Assembly (NCBI GenBank): GCA_029245395.1
Contig: JAQWPL010000001.1
Coordinates: 1 to 44,917, forward strand
Reading direction: 5' to 3'
From: Gammaproteobacteria bacterium
Lineage (GTDB): Bacteria > Pseudomonadota > Gammaproteobacteria > Pseudomonadales > Pseudohongiellaceae
Length of the DNA: 44,917 nucleotides
In this document: positions 16,473 through 25,168 of the stretch, piece by piece
Numbering within the stretch: position 1 is the stretch's first letter
Layout: each line of letters starts with the position of its first letter
Position numbers and translations under genes: made by a program
The notes under the pieces: model-generated
What the model was told of the DNA's origin: nothing
Database searches by the model: none
Seen by the model: only the letters and a program-made list of their open reading frames with translations

Positions 16473-16631
16473 TCAAATCTGAACCATGCCTACACTGACA
16501 ATATAAGTCAGGCTGATGATAGCTATCGACCACATAATCAATTTGAAAAATCCAAATCGCGGCCGCCGGATTGGTTCATACTCATCCTGGATAATCAGGT
16601 GCCGTGGAATTTTTTTCGTCTTGAAAATCAT
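16473..16631 (-). CDS. Predicted 52-residue single-helix membrane protein
   Basis: A short frame with ATG at 16631 is preceded six bases away by GAGGT, a good ribosome binding site. It encodes a basic N-terminal half (MIFKTKKIPRHL, then YEPIRRPRFGFF) and one hydrophobic helix (LIMWSIAIISLTYIVSVGM) before a TGA at 16475-16473. The layout, a charged cytoplasmic start plus one transmembrane helix, is typical of small inner-membrane proteins. It is divergent from the amidohydrolase gene and fills a gap otherwise without genes. I recognise no family; function unknown. Confidence 0.55.
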   Translation of the reverse strand: MIFKTKKIPRHLIIQDEYEPIRRPRFGFFKLIMWSIAIISLTYIVSVGMVQI

Positions 16632-16788
16632 GTTTTACCTCATGTTAGACGTGTAGACAGGCGTGTAATTAGAACAAAGGAAAATGCTTTTACTCAGGCA
16701 CAAATATGGCGACAATCTGACTTTCCTGTTGTCGTAGGGTTTGCCCTGTTACAGGGCTGTGTTATTTTGCTTGTCAGGGGAATTCATT

Positions 16789-18375
16789 ATGACCAGTCCA
16801 AAATTATCAGACTTGCTATTCATTGCAGCCTTGTTGTATTCCTGCATGGCAACAGCACAAGTGCCAGATACCATTTTGATTAATGGCAAAATCCTGACTG
16901 TTGACGATGACTTCACCATCGTCCAGGCACTTGCCATTAGTAGCGAGAGAATTGCAGCAACCGGCAGTAGCGGCGAAATTTCTGATATGGCAGGGCCTAA
17001 CACAGAAATTATTGATCTTGATGGTGCCACCGTCATACCAGGTCTCATTGACAATCATTTTCATTTTTTACGCGCCGTGCAACGTTGGCACAGGCAACCA
17101 CGACTGGACGGTGTCAATTCAAGGGCTGAAGCCTTGCAGATACTCTCTACCAAGGCCGAGTCCTTTTCGCCGGGAGAATGGTTGCTCACCCAGGGTGGCT
17201 GGTATCCGGAACAGTTTGCCGACCAACCCGGTGGGTTCACGCTTGAAGAACTGGACCGAGTAGCCCCGGAAAACCCTCTCTTCCTGCAGGAACGCTATAA
17301 CCTGGTCTATGCCAACACGCTGGCTCTGGAAGCCATCGGTCTGGATCCTGCAGATGGCGCACGGCATCCTGCCCAGGGACTGGCTACTTTTCAACCACCC
17401 TATGGCAAGCTTGTACAGCAAATTGCTCCAACTTCTGAGCCTCAACTTGAGCAAAACCTGACGGATTTCATGCACACTCTAAATAGTCACGGGCTAACGG
17501 CCCTGTACAGTCTTGGTAGAGGCCCTGAAGGAGAAGACTACGTACTTGAACGTCGCGAAGAAGCCGGCCCCCTACCATTACGAATTTGGAATACACTCAC
17601 TTATGAAGCCAATGATCCAGCGGGGGCAGAAGCTGCCGCTACATTAATTCAAAACAACACACCCAACACCTTTGATGGCGATTACGGCCGGTTTGGTCTG
17701 GGGGAACATATCTACCTGCCCTTCTTTGACTTTCCCTCACAACGTGGACCATGGCCTGAAGACATCATCGATAATCTGATGACCATAGCAACGGCTGCCG
17801 CAGAAGGTGGCTGGCATATCCACGAGCACACAATGAGTAACTGGTCTGTCCAGGATTTGCTGTCTCGTTTCGAAGAACTGAACCGCATTGTGCCCATGGA
17901 TCACCTACGCTGGACTTTCGCGCATATCTACGATATATCGACGGACAGCATTAGCAAAGCAAAGGATCTGGGTATGACACTTGCTGTACATGGCGTGGCC
18001 ATGAATGGCGGCGTCAGGATTCCTTTTCGCGATATTGCAGACAGTGGCATTATTTTCGGACTTGGTACTGATTCCACCGTCGTCTCCCACTACCAGCCTT
18101 TTATTACCCTCGGCTGGGCCGTCAGTGGAATTGATATAGCTGGCAATCAGGCACTGGATCAGACTCTGACCAGAGAGGAAGCTCTGATAGCTCATACCCG
18201 TAATAATGCCTGGATGTTTTCCCAGGAAGACAACCTGGGCACGCTGGAATCCGGAAAATATGCTGACCTTGTTGTACTCAACAGGGATTACCTGACCGTA
18301 CCTGAAGAGGATATTTTCTGGATCAGGCCTACCATGACGATGGTAGGAGGTCGTGTCGTGTTCCAGCAGGAGTAA
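16789..18375 (+). CDS. YtcJ-like amidohydrolase, secreted
   Basis: ATG 16789 follows a CAGGGG ribosome site and opens a signal peptide ending MATAQ; an upstream in-frame ATG at 16741 would bury it. The 528-residue protein belongs to the amidohydrolase superfamily, YtcJ/exoenzyme subgroup. After the beta-sandwich start (ILINGKILTVDDDF), metal ligands appear at VIPGLIDNHFHFLRAV, GWHIHEHTMS, WTFAHIYD and GLGTDSTVVS, and the chain returns to the sandwich with LGTLESGKYADLVVL. Members hydrolyse amide or ester bonds on small molecules; the substrate is unknown. A gap of only 6 bp separates it from the cupin gene region downstream, suggesting cotranscription. Confidence 0.9.
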   Translation: MTSPKLSDLLFIAALLYSCMATAQVPDTILINGKILTVDDDFTIVQALAISSERIAATGSSGEISDMAGPNTEIIDLDGATVIPGLIDNHFHFLRAVQRWHRQPRLDGVNSRAEALQILSTKAESFSPGEWLLTQGGWYPEQFADQPGGFTLEELDRVAPENPLFLQERYNLVYANTLALEAIGLDPADGARHPAQGLATFQPPYGKLVQQIAPTSEPQLEQNLTDFMHTLNSHGLTALYSLGRGPEGEDYVLERREEAGPLPLRIWNTLTYEANDPAGAEAAATLIQNNTPNTFDGDYGRFGLGEHIYLPFFDFPSQRGPWPEDIIDNLMTIATAAAEGGWHIHEHTMSNWSVQDLLSRFEELNRIVPMDHLRWTFAHIYDISTDSISKAKDLGMTLAVHGVAMNGGVRIPFRDIADSGIIFGLGTDSTVVSHYQPFITLGWAVSGIDIAGNQALDQTLTREEALIAHTRNNAWMFSQEDNLGTLESGKYADLVVLNRDYLTVPEEDIFWIRPTMTMVGGRVVFQQE

Positions 18376-18381
18376 CACACC

Positions 18382-18438
18382 ATGTTGAATATGGATTTTT
18401 CACAGTTTGTGAGTATCGACACCACAACCATGGACTGA
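18382..18438 (+). other. Interrupted N-terminus of the cupin gene (in-frame TGA for Trp)
   Basis: ATG 18382 opens MLNMDFSQFVSIDTTTMD and meets TGA at 18436-18438. The frame continues without a shift into VPSPAPGVWRKPL. Relatives of this cupin typically read D-W-x-PSPxPGVWRKPL here, so TGG (Trp) to TGA is the simplest explanation. Either the gene is broken, or translation restarts at the GTG that immediately follows. Confidence 0.7.
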
Positions 18439-19032
18439 GTGCCCAGCCCGGCACCTGGCGTCTGGCGCAAGCCCCTGGCTCGAGAAGAAGCTGAACGCGG
18501 ACATGCCACTAGTTTAGTCAAGTATGATCCAGGCGCCAGCTTCAAAGGCCACAATCATCCTTTAGGAGAAGAAATTCTGGTGCTTGAAGGCACTTTTTCC
18601 GATGAAACTGGCGATTTTAATGCGGGCACCTATTTCCGCAATCCTAAAGGCTTTATTCATTCTCTATTTAGCAAAGATGGCTGTGTCATTCTGGTAAAAC
18701 TACATCAAATTGATCCGAATGATACCCAGCGCAAAGCTATTGAAACGGATAAGGCTAGTTGGGAAGAACATGAAAACGGATCACGCAGACTGCATTTGCA
18801 TAGCTTTAATTTAGAGAATGTTCTTCTCTTCTCAGCACCCTTAGGTGTGGAAGTCCCACGTCACACACATGACAATGGAGAAGAAGTGTTTGTCATCAGC
18901 GGCTGTTATAGGGATGAAAATGGTCAATTCCCGGCAGGGTCCTGGCAACGTCTGCCACCAGGGAGTGAGCATGCCCCAGTCTTTGAAGAAGATTCATTGT
19001 TATGGATTAAACACGGCCATCTCGTTGTTTGA
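18439..19032 (+). CDS. ChrR-like double cupin protein (start affected by a nonsense codon)
   Basis: This is a 197-residue bicupin of the ChrR cupin type. The first cupin has HNHPLGEEILVLEGTFSDETG and AGTYFRNPKGF; the second has RHTHDNGEEVFVISGCY and PAGSWQRLPPGSEH. The histidines and Glu of the metal site are kept in both halves. ChrR-like cupins can be anti-sigma factors, but stand-alone members often have metal-dependent enzyme roles; no ECF sigma gene is nearby. The chain is shown from GTG 18439 because the natural start at 18382 is separated from it by an in-frame TGA. No good ribosome site precedes the GTG. It sits directly after the amidohydrolase gene. Confidence 0.8.
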   Translation: MPSPAPGVWRKPLAREEAERGHATSLVKYDPGASFKGHNHPLGEEILVLEGTFSDETGDFNAGTYFRNPKGFIHSLFSKDGCVILVKLHQIDPNDTQRKAIETDKASWEEHENGSRRLHLHSFNLENVLLFSAPLGVEVPRHTHDNGEEVFVISGCYRDENGQFPAGSWQRLPPGSEHAPVFEEDSLLWIKHGHLVV

Positions 19033-19061
19033 ATTTTGTATTGAATAGTTCATCGATCTCC

Positions 19062-19097
19062 ACTCAACTATCTAGTCCCAACTCAACTATCTAGTCC
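19062..19097. repeat. 19-bp tandem repeat overlapping the sulfotransferase stop
   Basis: ACTCAACTATCTAGTCC occurs at 19062-19078 and 19081-19097. The second copy contains the stop codon (19091-19093) and last codons of the minus-strand sulfotransferase gene. Confidence 0.85.
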
Positions 19098-19849
19098 AGA
19101 ACAGCCGGTTTACGGCAACGGGTAAAATCGTATAATTCCTGTTCTGCCCTGTACATTCTCCTGACTTTTTTCCTCTGCGCATCAGTCAAATCTTCAAGAC
19201 GCAAAGCCTCTGAATGTTCTTCTGCCGAATGTGTAGAAGGGTTTAAATCCGGCATAGATTCGGCCTTCCAACCCATGGCTTTGCATAGTCGCTTATAAAA
19301 TCCCTCGAGGTTATCGGAAAAACCAAGCAGATCGAATAACTGGACTTCATACGTTGAGAAATGCAGTAATTGCGCATCCGCCTCGTTGATGTCGTCAAAA
19401 TCCACTTTCAGCTCTTCAATGGTTTCCTGATTTGCCAGGGGCATCATTTGTGCATACCGGCCGAGCCGACGATTATTCGGTAATTCATCATCAAGGTACT
19501 GGTCAAAATCCATTTTCCTTTGTTCATAGTCTTCAAACTTTCCACTATGAGCATCCAGCCTGAAATAATTATATGCCGCCAGGCAGCGCTCAACAGGATC
19601 ACGCATGATAGTGACAGACAGTGTTTTAGGTGGAATGAGTTTTTTGATGTCTACCGGGGAGTGTCCAATGAATAGTTTGTATGGTTTTAGTGCCCCACCA
19701 TTCTGGACATGCTGCCAGTCATCAATTTCATAATGTGGACAAATATCTTCACTGGCGAAATGCGGTCGAAGCGCCTTTTCGAGGCTGGTGCCACCAGTGT
19801 GATTAATATGCAGAAAGTATAAGCGTTTCCTTTTCCAGAACATGTTCAT
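19091..19849 (-). CDS. Sulfotransferase family protein
   Basis: From ATG 19849 the protein has 252 residues; a TTG eight codons upstream is also possible. RLYFLHINHTGGTSLEKAL is the 5'-phosphosulfate-binding loop of PAPS-dependent sulfotransferases, and SVTIMRDPVERCLAAYNYF is the 3'-phosphate-binding motif with its Arg-Asp-Pro. The middle (RRLGRYAQMM, LLHFSTYEVQLFDLLGF) fits the Sulfotransfer_2 (carbohydrate sulfotransferase) group. The enzyme would transfer sulfate from PAPS to a glycan or small hydroxylated acceptor. It stands alone between convergent neighbours, so the acceptor cannot be guessed from context. Confidence 0.82.
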   Translation of the reverse strand: MNMFWKRKRLYFLHINHTGGTSLEKALRPHFASEDICPHYEIDDWQHVQNGGALKPYKLFIGHSPVDIKKLIPPKTLSVTIMRDPVERCLAAYNYFRLDAHSGKFEDYEQRKMDFDQYLDDELPNNRRLGRYAQMMPLANQETIEELKVDFDDINEADAQLLHFSTYEVQLFDLLGFSDNLEGFYKRLCKAMGWKAESMPDLNPSTHSAEEHSEALRLEDLTDAQRKKVRRMYRAEQELYDFTRCRKPAVLD

Positions 19850-19973
19850 CTTCACCCAACGAACGAAATACAACCTTAGCGGAGTTTATCCCTCGTTATA
19901 TTGAATCATTCCCAGTCGGATTTATAAAGCTACTTTACACCCCTATTTCCTGGCTAATAGCTGACTAGTGTTA

Positions 19974-21350
19974 CTACATCATTTTCTCGTTGCCGGAAGC
20001 TTCCTGAGACAACTGCCTGTTGTATTCAACCAGATGTTTACCTATCCAAAGCAGAATCAACAATGCTGGAATAACCATAATAGTTGTTAATATGAAAAAT
20101 AGAGACCAGTTGCCACCTAAACCATCAACGATAGCCCCACTACTTGCGGCTAAAGTGGTTCGCCCAAAATTCGAGATCGAGGTCATTAAGGCAAATTGAG
20201 TCCCGGTAAATACTCGACTGGAAAAAAAAGCAATAAACGAAATAGCACATACCGTAGCCAGGGCCTGAGTAAAATTATCAATAAACAGGGTCAGCATAAA
20301 TAACCAGGGCTCTGGCCCAACCTGGGCCATGAGTGCATACAACAGATTGGATGAGGCCATGGCAATACCCCCCACCACCATTCCGCGAATGATGCCAAAA
20401 CGGGTATTGATGAAAGCACCTATGAAGGTAAACACGATGGTAAGAAATCCACCCATGAAACTCTGATACAAAGCGAGTTGTTCCGTGGTAAAGCCCAGTT
20501 CCACGTAAAACACAAACTGCATGCGACCAAGCATTGCTTCACCCAATCTAAAACTGAATAGAAACACCAACACGCCAAGCCCAAGTTTCATTCCAACACG
20601 ACTAAAAAATTCTGCAAACGGTCGGGTAACTGTCTCATCTAACCATCTTGCAAATGACCCCTTTTTCGCTACTGGTTCAGCATCTGGAGTGGCTTTTAGC
20701 TGCTCAGTTTCTTGTGGTATTGGATCAGGCGAAAAAACCACAATAACCATCAACACCAGCATGAATAAAATCAAGGTTAGATATACCTCTGGCCAGGCCA
20801 GGCCAATACTTTCACCGCCCAAAGTCAGGGCAACAGTGCCACCTATAAACGTAAACCCTGAATACCATCCTGCCGTGGCAACAGCAGAGGCGTAGGGAAT
20901 TTTTTCAGCCATCTCTTCCCTGCTGAACAACATAATCCGATAGGCATCAATAGCCACATCTTGTGTGGCAGAAGTAATTGCAATGCCCAGTGCGCATGCA
21001 CCTACCAGAAGCAGGTTGTCACCAGGATTAGTGGTACTGATCAGCAACATGAACAAAACAATCAGCCCCTGGCATAGAATTATCCAGGAGCGGCGCTGAC
21101 CGAACAAGCGATAAAGCAAAGGTAACTTCAACCTGTCAATGGCTGGTGCCCAAATCCAATTAAGGGCATAACTGGCCGAAATAATCCCGATATAGCCAAT
21201 AGCCGAACGGCTCAACCCTGCACTTTGCAGCCACAAGGTGAGGATGGAGCCATGTAGCACCCACGGAAAACCACTGGAAATGCCCACAAGGTAGGCCGTT
21301 AGAAAACGACGATCCAGTAGTGTTTTAAAATTGTGAGTGCGAGGCGGCAC
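19974..21350 (-). CDS. AmpG-like MFS permease
   Basis: The 458-residue protein has about 12 transmembrane segments and a charged central loop (about 210-245). The start, SGFPWVLHGSILTLWLQSAGLSRSAIGYIGI followed by NWIWAPAIDRL, follows the AmpG/PAT pattern of muropeptide and acetyl-CoA permeases. TSATQDVAIDAYRI is also characteristic of AmpG. AmpG itself imports anhydromuropeptides, but many marine paralogues have other substrates. It begins at GTG 21350, 9 bp after the Mo-hydroxylase large-subunit stop, so it belongs to that operon and may carry the substrate or product of that enzyme. Confidence 0.87.
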   Translation of the reverse strand: MPPRTHNFKTLLDRRFLTAYLVGISSGFPWVLHGSILTLWLQSAGLSRSAIGYIGIISASYALNWIWAPAIDRLKLPLLYRLFGQRRSWIILCQGLIVLFMLLISTTNPGDNLLLVGACALGIAITSATQDVAIDAYRIMLFSREEMAEKIPYASAVATAGWYSGFTFIGGTVALTLGGESIGLAWPEVYLTLILFMLVLMVIVVFSPDPIPQETEQLKATPDAEPVAKKGSFARWLDETVTRPFAEFFSRVGMKLGLGVLVFLFSFRLGEAMLGRMQFVFYVELGFTTEQLALYQSFMGGFLTIVFTFIGAFINTRFGIIRGMVVGGIAMASSNLLYALMAQVGPEPWLFMLTLFIDNFTQALATVCAISFIAFFSSRVFTGTQFALMTSISNFGRTTLAASSGAIVDGLGGNWSLFFILTTIMVIPALLILLWIGKHLVEYNRQLSQEASGNEKMM

Positions 21351-21359
21351 TGAGTAAAA

Positions 21360-23696
21360 CTAGACCGATTGGTCCGAGGCGTTTTCAATATCTGCAGCAA
21401 GGCCTCTTTCTATTAATGTTCTAATTCGTTCCGGTGTAAAAGGTGCCGTTCTGATACGTAGTCCGGTGGCATCATAAATGGCATTGCCGATTGCAGCTGT
21501 AACCGGTCTAGTTGAAGGTTCCCCCGCACCATAAGGTGGCAGATCATCATGATCAATCAACACTATATCGATTTCCTCCGGCGCATCTTCCATCTCAAGG
21601 ATAGGGTAGGTTACCCAATCCACACTGGTAACATTATTACTGTCAAAGGTGACTTCTTCCCATAAAGTCCTGCTCGTTGCCATTACAATATTTCCTTCAA
21701 GGGTTCGTCGCAGCCATAAGGGGTTGATGATCTTGCCTTGATCAGCGACAACAGTGAATTTTCGCGGCCAGACACGTCCTGTTGTCCTGTTCACTTCCAC
21801 TTCTGCAACGACAGCCACCACTGAATTGCCACGGCGAGTATAGGCCACTCCACTGCCTGTTACTGTTGTTCCTGCATTAGCTATTTCAGGGCCTGGAACT
21901 CGGGACTGCCAGTTGGTTCTTTCCCTGACCGCTTCCAGTACGCCACGATCGCGTGGATCTTGCAGATATTCGAGCCTTAAATCAATAGGGTCTTTCCCGG
22001 TAGCAACGGCCAGTTCGTCAATAAAGGACTCGCTGGCGAAATGGATTTGTGGTCCTAGTGGATCGCGGAAATGGGCCGTGCGTAAGGGTGAGGCCTTTTC
22101 AAGCAACGGACACACTGTCTGCCAGTACTGCAATTTTTCAGGAAATTCATAGCGGTCACCAGGGGTGCCGAATCGATGTACAGTAGCATTGGGCCAGCCT
22201 GTCAACATACCGACATACGTGTCACTTGGACTGCGCTCCCACGCGGCCATATCACCAGCGGAATAGCCCTTGGACATAAATTCATAGGCAATAATATTTC
22301 CGTTTACATCCAGACCCGCCCTGACACGGTGTATTGAAGCTGGGCCTTTCGGATCCCAGCCACTGCCTTCATGGCGCATACCCTGCACGCGAACCGGCCT
22401 GCCTGTTTCCCGGGACATCAACGCGGCCTCCAGGGCGGCATCACCTGCATCATTACGCCCATAAGTGCCTGGCCCAAGTACCCAAATACTGCGTACATCT
22501 TCTACGGGGATATCCAGCAAAGCCGCAACACCCACCTGGGCGTCATGAGGTTTCTGGGAGCCTGTCCACAAAGTGGCCTGGCCGTTTCTCACATCACACA
22601 CGGCGCATGCCGGCCCCATGCTGGCATGGGACTGAAAGGGAAACTCGTATTCTGCTTCAATGACAGTGTCGGCTTGTGCCATTTGCTGATCCAGATTTTC
22701 CCGGTCTAGGGGCACATCAGGACCGAATCCGCCGCCCCCACTTTCTCGAGCCACTGGCTCGTTGCGAATATGGTCATAGATGTCGTTACTGGCTGGAAAA
22801 GGACCTGAAACCTGAGACCATTGCACCGATAGCTGTCGGGAGGCCTTGATGGCATGCCACTCCTTTTCTGCGACTACACCAAGAAAATCGCCAACATGTA
22901 TCACCTGAACACCAGGAATGTCAGCAATGGAGCTTGTGTCTGTTGATAGTGGAGCGGCACCCGCCACGGCGGGTCTGATTATTCGTCCGTGCAACATCCC
23001 CGGCACTTTTATGTCGACAATATATTCCTGGGTACCAAAAATAATCGCCGGCAATTCTCGGCGTGGCGCCGACTGCCCTACCAGCTTGTATTGATCTGTA
23101 GTTTTAGGGTTCGCCTGTCCGGTTACATTCAGACCGTTTCCTATAGCGCCATTCCAGTCCAGAGTGACGTCAAAATGGCTGTTACCAATGAGATCGCCAA
23201 ACCCAACACGGCGGCTGCTATCACCTGCCACATGGACCTGACCGTCCGTAATTTCCAGTGTTGCGGAATCTACCTGCAGCGCTTCGGCTGCCAACTCCAG
23301 CAAGACTTGCCTTGCCTGGGCTGCAGCATTACGCAGTGGTCTTGCGCCGGATTCTATAGCCGTACTGCCACTGGCTCCGCCCTGGTTCACACACAACGCG
23401 GAATCGCCCATGATGATTTGCACTTGATCGAGCGCCGCATCCAACTCTTCAGCCACTATCTGAGCAATGGCGACATCCACCCCCTGACCCATATCCGTCT
23501 TGCCGAAAAAGGCAGTTATGACACCATTTGCGTCAATACTGAGGTAGGTATCCAGTTGCGAGGGCGACAATCTGCGATTAAGTGGGGATGGTAAACGCCC
23601 TGGCTGAGAGAGCACAGATTCGGGCAACAAGAAGGAAACAAACAGACCACCACTACCCTTGAGTACGTTGCGTCTGGAAACAGGCATTGCCGTCAT
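21360..23696 (-). CDS. Molybdenum hydroxylase large subunit (xanthine dehydrogenase family, IorB-like)
   Basis: The 778-residue protein starts with a Tat-type signal (VSRRNVLKGSGGLFVSFLLP), so it is exported folded. It has GKTDMGQGVDVAIAQIVAEEL and YSAGDMAAWERS, and ends with PPYGAGEPSTRPVTAAIGNAIYDATG, the layout of aldehyde oxidase/xanthine dehydrogenase molybdopterin subunits such as isoquinoline 1-oxidoreductase beta. The reaction is hydroxylation of an aldehyde or N-heterocycle with water as oxygen source. The 2Fe-2S subunit is encoded 10 bp upstream; no FAD subunit or cytochrome is present, matching two-subunit Ior-type enzymes. Substrate is unknown. Confidence 0.92.
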   Translation of the reverse strand: MTAMPVSRRNVLKGSGGLFVSFLLPESVLSQPGRLPSPLNRRLSPSQLDTYLSIDANGVITAFFGKTDMGQGVDVAIAQIVAEELDAALDQVQIIMGDSALCVNQGGASGSTAIESGARPLRNAAAQARQVLLELAAEALQVDSATLEITDGQVHVAGDSSRRVGFGDLIGNSHFDVTLDWNGAIGNGLNVTGQANPKTTDQYKLVGQSAPRRELPAIIFGTQEYIVDIKVPGMLHGRIIRPAVAGAAPLSTDTSSIADIPGVQVIHVGDFLGVVAEKEWHAIKASRQLSVQWSQVSGPFPASNDIYDHIRNEPVARESGGGGFGPDVPLDRENLDQQMAQADTVIEAEYEFPFQSHASMGPACAVCDVRNGQATLWTGSQKPHDAQVGVAALLDIPVEDVRSIWVLGPGTYGRNDAGDAALEAALMSRETGRPVRVQGMRHEGSGWDPKGPASIHRVRAGLDVNGNIIAYEFMSKGYSAGDMAAWERSPSDTYVGMLTGWPNATVHRFGTPGDRYEFPEKLQYWQTVCPLLEKASPLRTAHFRDPLGPQIHFASESFIDELAVATGKDPIDLRLEYLQDPRDRGVLEAVRERTNWQSRVPGPEIANAGTTVTGSGVAYTRRGNSVVAVVAEVEVNRTTGRVWPRKFTVVADQGKIINPLWLRRTLEGNIVMATSRTLWEEVTFDSNNVTSVDWVTYPILEMEDAPEEIDIVLIDHDDLPPYGAGEPSTRPVTAAIGNAIYDATGLRIRTAPFTPERIRTLIERGLAADIENASDQSV

Positions 23697-23706
23697 GGTC
23701 TTCTCC

Positions 23707-24171
23707 TTAGACTTTCATCGTATCAGCGGCTTTTTTGACAGCACGCAAAATAGCTGTGTGAGAGCCGCAGCGGCATTTTAGCCCGGCAAATTGCCTGCGC
23801 ATTTCTGCATCAGTCACCTCGGGATTATTTTCAAGCATGGCTACGCTGTACATCACCCAGCCATTGGTGCAGTAACCACAAAAAGGCACCTGTTCATCGA
23901 TAAAAGCCTGCTGAACGGGATGTGGCTCAGCTTCTGAGCCTAGACCATTCAGCGTGGTAATTTCACCGTTAACTGCGGTGACAGGCAATACACATGAGCG
24001 CACAGGCGTCCCGTCAATTAACACAGTACAAGCACCACACTGGGCTAGCCCACAGCCAAAGCGCGGATTATTTTTGCCCAGATCATCGCGAAGGGCATAA
24101 AGCAAAGGCATATCCGCATCTACTTCCAGCGTGTGGCTTTCACCGTCAACAGACAAGGTCACAGTAGCCAT
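23707..24171 (-). CDS. Molybdenum hydroxylase 2Fe-2S subunit (IorA-like)
   Basis: The 154-residue protein has the plant-type ferredoxin cluster RFGCGLAQCGACTVLIDG with a fourth Cys at RSCV, and the second cluster in CGYCTNGWVM with KCRCGSHTAILRAVKKA. This is the CoxS/IorA family small subunit that passes electrons from the molybdenum site. No signal peptide is seen, as expected if it is exported with the Tat-signalled large subunit. It is the first gene of the operon with the large subunit and an AmpG-like permease; start ATG 24171. Confidence 0.95.
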   Translation of the reverse strand: MATVTLSVDGESHTLEVDADMPLLYALRDDLGKNNPRFGCGLAQCGACTVLIDGTPVRSCVLPVTAVNGEITTLNGLGSEAEPHPVQQAFIDEQVPFCGYCTNGWVMYSVAMLENNPEVTDAEMRRQFAGLKCRCGSHTAILRAVKKAADTMKV

Positions 24172-24279
24172 GGTAATTGTTCCTATGCTCTAATAATTTA
24201 TGAGTGGGATAAAGAATAATCGCTCTGTCATAGCACGTCTACTTTCAATCCATTGATCCTGCATTACATTGAAGCTGTT

Positions 24280-24972
24280 TTACAAAAGCGGACTAATTTC
24301 AACCGCTAGTTCACCAAGCCCTTCTATCGAAGCAACAATTTTGTCACCGGGCATCACGGGGCCAACCCCTGCCGGTGTGCCTGTAAAAATAAGATCACCT
24401 GGTCTAAGCAGAAATAGCCTGGACAATGCAGGAATGATTTCATCGATTTTCCAGATCAGATCATCGATATTTCCATCCTGGCGCAACTCCCCATTGACCT
24501 CCGCGCGAATAAACCCGGAATCAATATGCCCCACGGCAGACACCGGATAGATGGCAGCTATTGGCGCCGAATCATCAAAACCCTTGCCAGTATCCCAGGG
24601 ATGTCCGAGGCCGCCTGAAGCCATTTGTAAGTCTCGACGGGTCATGTCGAGCCCTACTGCATAACCGAAAATGTAGTCTAAAACAGTTTCCGGCGCGATA
24701 TTTCTACCCTCTTTTCCAATGGCCAACACTAGCTCAACCTCGTAGTGATAATTGTTGGTCCCAGGGGGATAAGGCACCTGACTTTCTATTGTCGCCGCAT
24801 CCGCAGGCTTCATGAAAAAACAGGGTGGATCTCTTTCAGGCGTGGAACCCATCTCCCGGACGTGGTCTGCATAGTTTTTTCCGACACAATAAATACGATG
24901 CACTGGAAATACATCTTCGCTGTCTATTACGGGTACAATCGGCCCAGGATCGGGCTCAAAAACATATTTCAT
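24280..24972 (-). CDS. Fumarylacetoacetate hydrolase family protein, fumarylpyruvate-hydrolase-like
   Basis: The 230-residue protein has the FAH fold: FPVHRIYCVGKNYADHVREMG, FFMKPADAATI, HYEVELVLAIGKEG, YAVGLDMTRRDLQ and GDLIFTGTPAGVGPV. The acidic metal ligands (E and D of the EVEL and GLD motifs) are kept. The overall pattern, with the N-terminal VFPVHRIYCVG and KPADA, is that of NagK-type fumarylpyruvate hydrolases, which split fumarylpyruvate to fumarate and pyruvate at the end of the gentisate pathway. A GST-family protein that could be a maleylpyruvate isomerase is at 42471. Gentisate dioxygenase itself is not in the window. Other FAH-family activities cannot be excluded. Confidence 0.85.
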   Translation of the reverse strand: MKYVFEPDPGPIVPVIDSEDVFPVHRIYCVGKNYADHVREMGSTPERDPPCFFMKPADAATIESQVPYPPGTNNYHYEVELVLAIGKEGRNIAPETVLDYIFGYAVGLDMTRRDLQMASGGLGHPWDTGKGFDDSAPIAAIYPVSAVGHIDSGFIRAEVNGELRQDGNIDDLIWKIDEIIPALSRLFLLRPGDLIFTGTPAGVGPVMPGDKIVASIEGLGELAVEISPLL

Positions 24973-25080
24973 GGTGTTTGCTGCCTGTATTCTGAAAATT
25001 TAAATAATGATTTTATCTCACTCTCTTTTTTATAAAAAGTTGATTGTAAAAACCAGGTTCTGACTAACTGACTCTTACCA

Positions 25081-25104
25081 AAGCTCTTATCTAAGCTCTT
25101 ATCT
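25081..25104. repeat. 12-bp tandem repeat upstream of malonyl-CoA decarboxylase
   Basis: Two perfect copies of AAGCTCTTATCT lie side by side, 65 bp upstream of the start codon. A partial CTCTTACC just before may be an older unit. Confidence 0.85.
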
Positions 25105-25168
25105 AAGATAGGGACAAAGATTTACAATAATCACTATTGGCCAAGAAGGCCCTGGAATCATAAACCGT

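Noticed and set aside
16741-16788. Longer N-terminus for the amidohydrolase from ATG 16741
   Set aside because: The start at 16789 has a ribosome site and opens directly into a signal peptide; the extension would spoil it.
18436-18438. Selenocysteine codon or UGA-Trp code
   Set aside because: The aligned residue in relatives is Trp, not Cys or Sec, and other genes here use TGA as a normal stop (for example WrbA, tsaB), so a simple nonsense change is more likely.
22989-23594. 201-residue plus-strand frame inside the Mo-hydroxylase gene
   Set aside because: It is the antisense shadow of a highly conserved large-subunit gene; its residue composition looks random.
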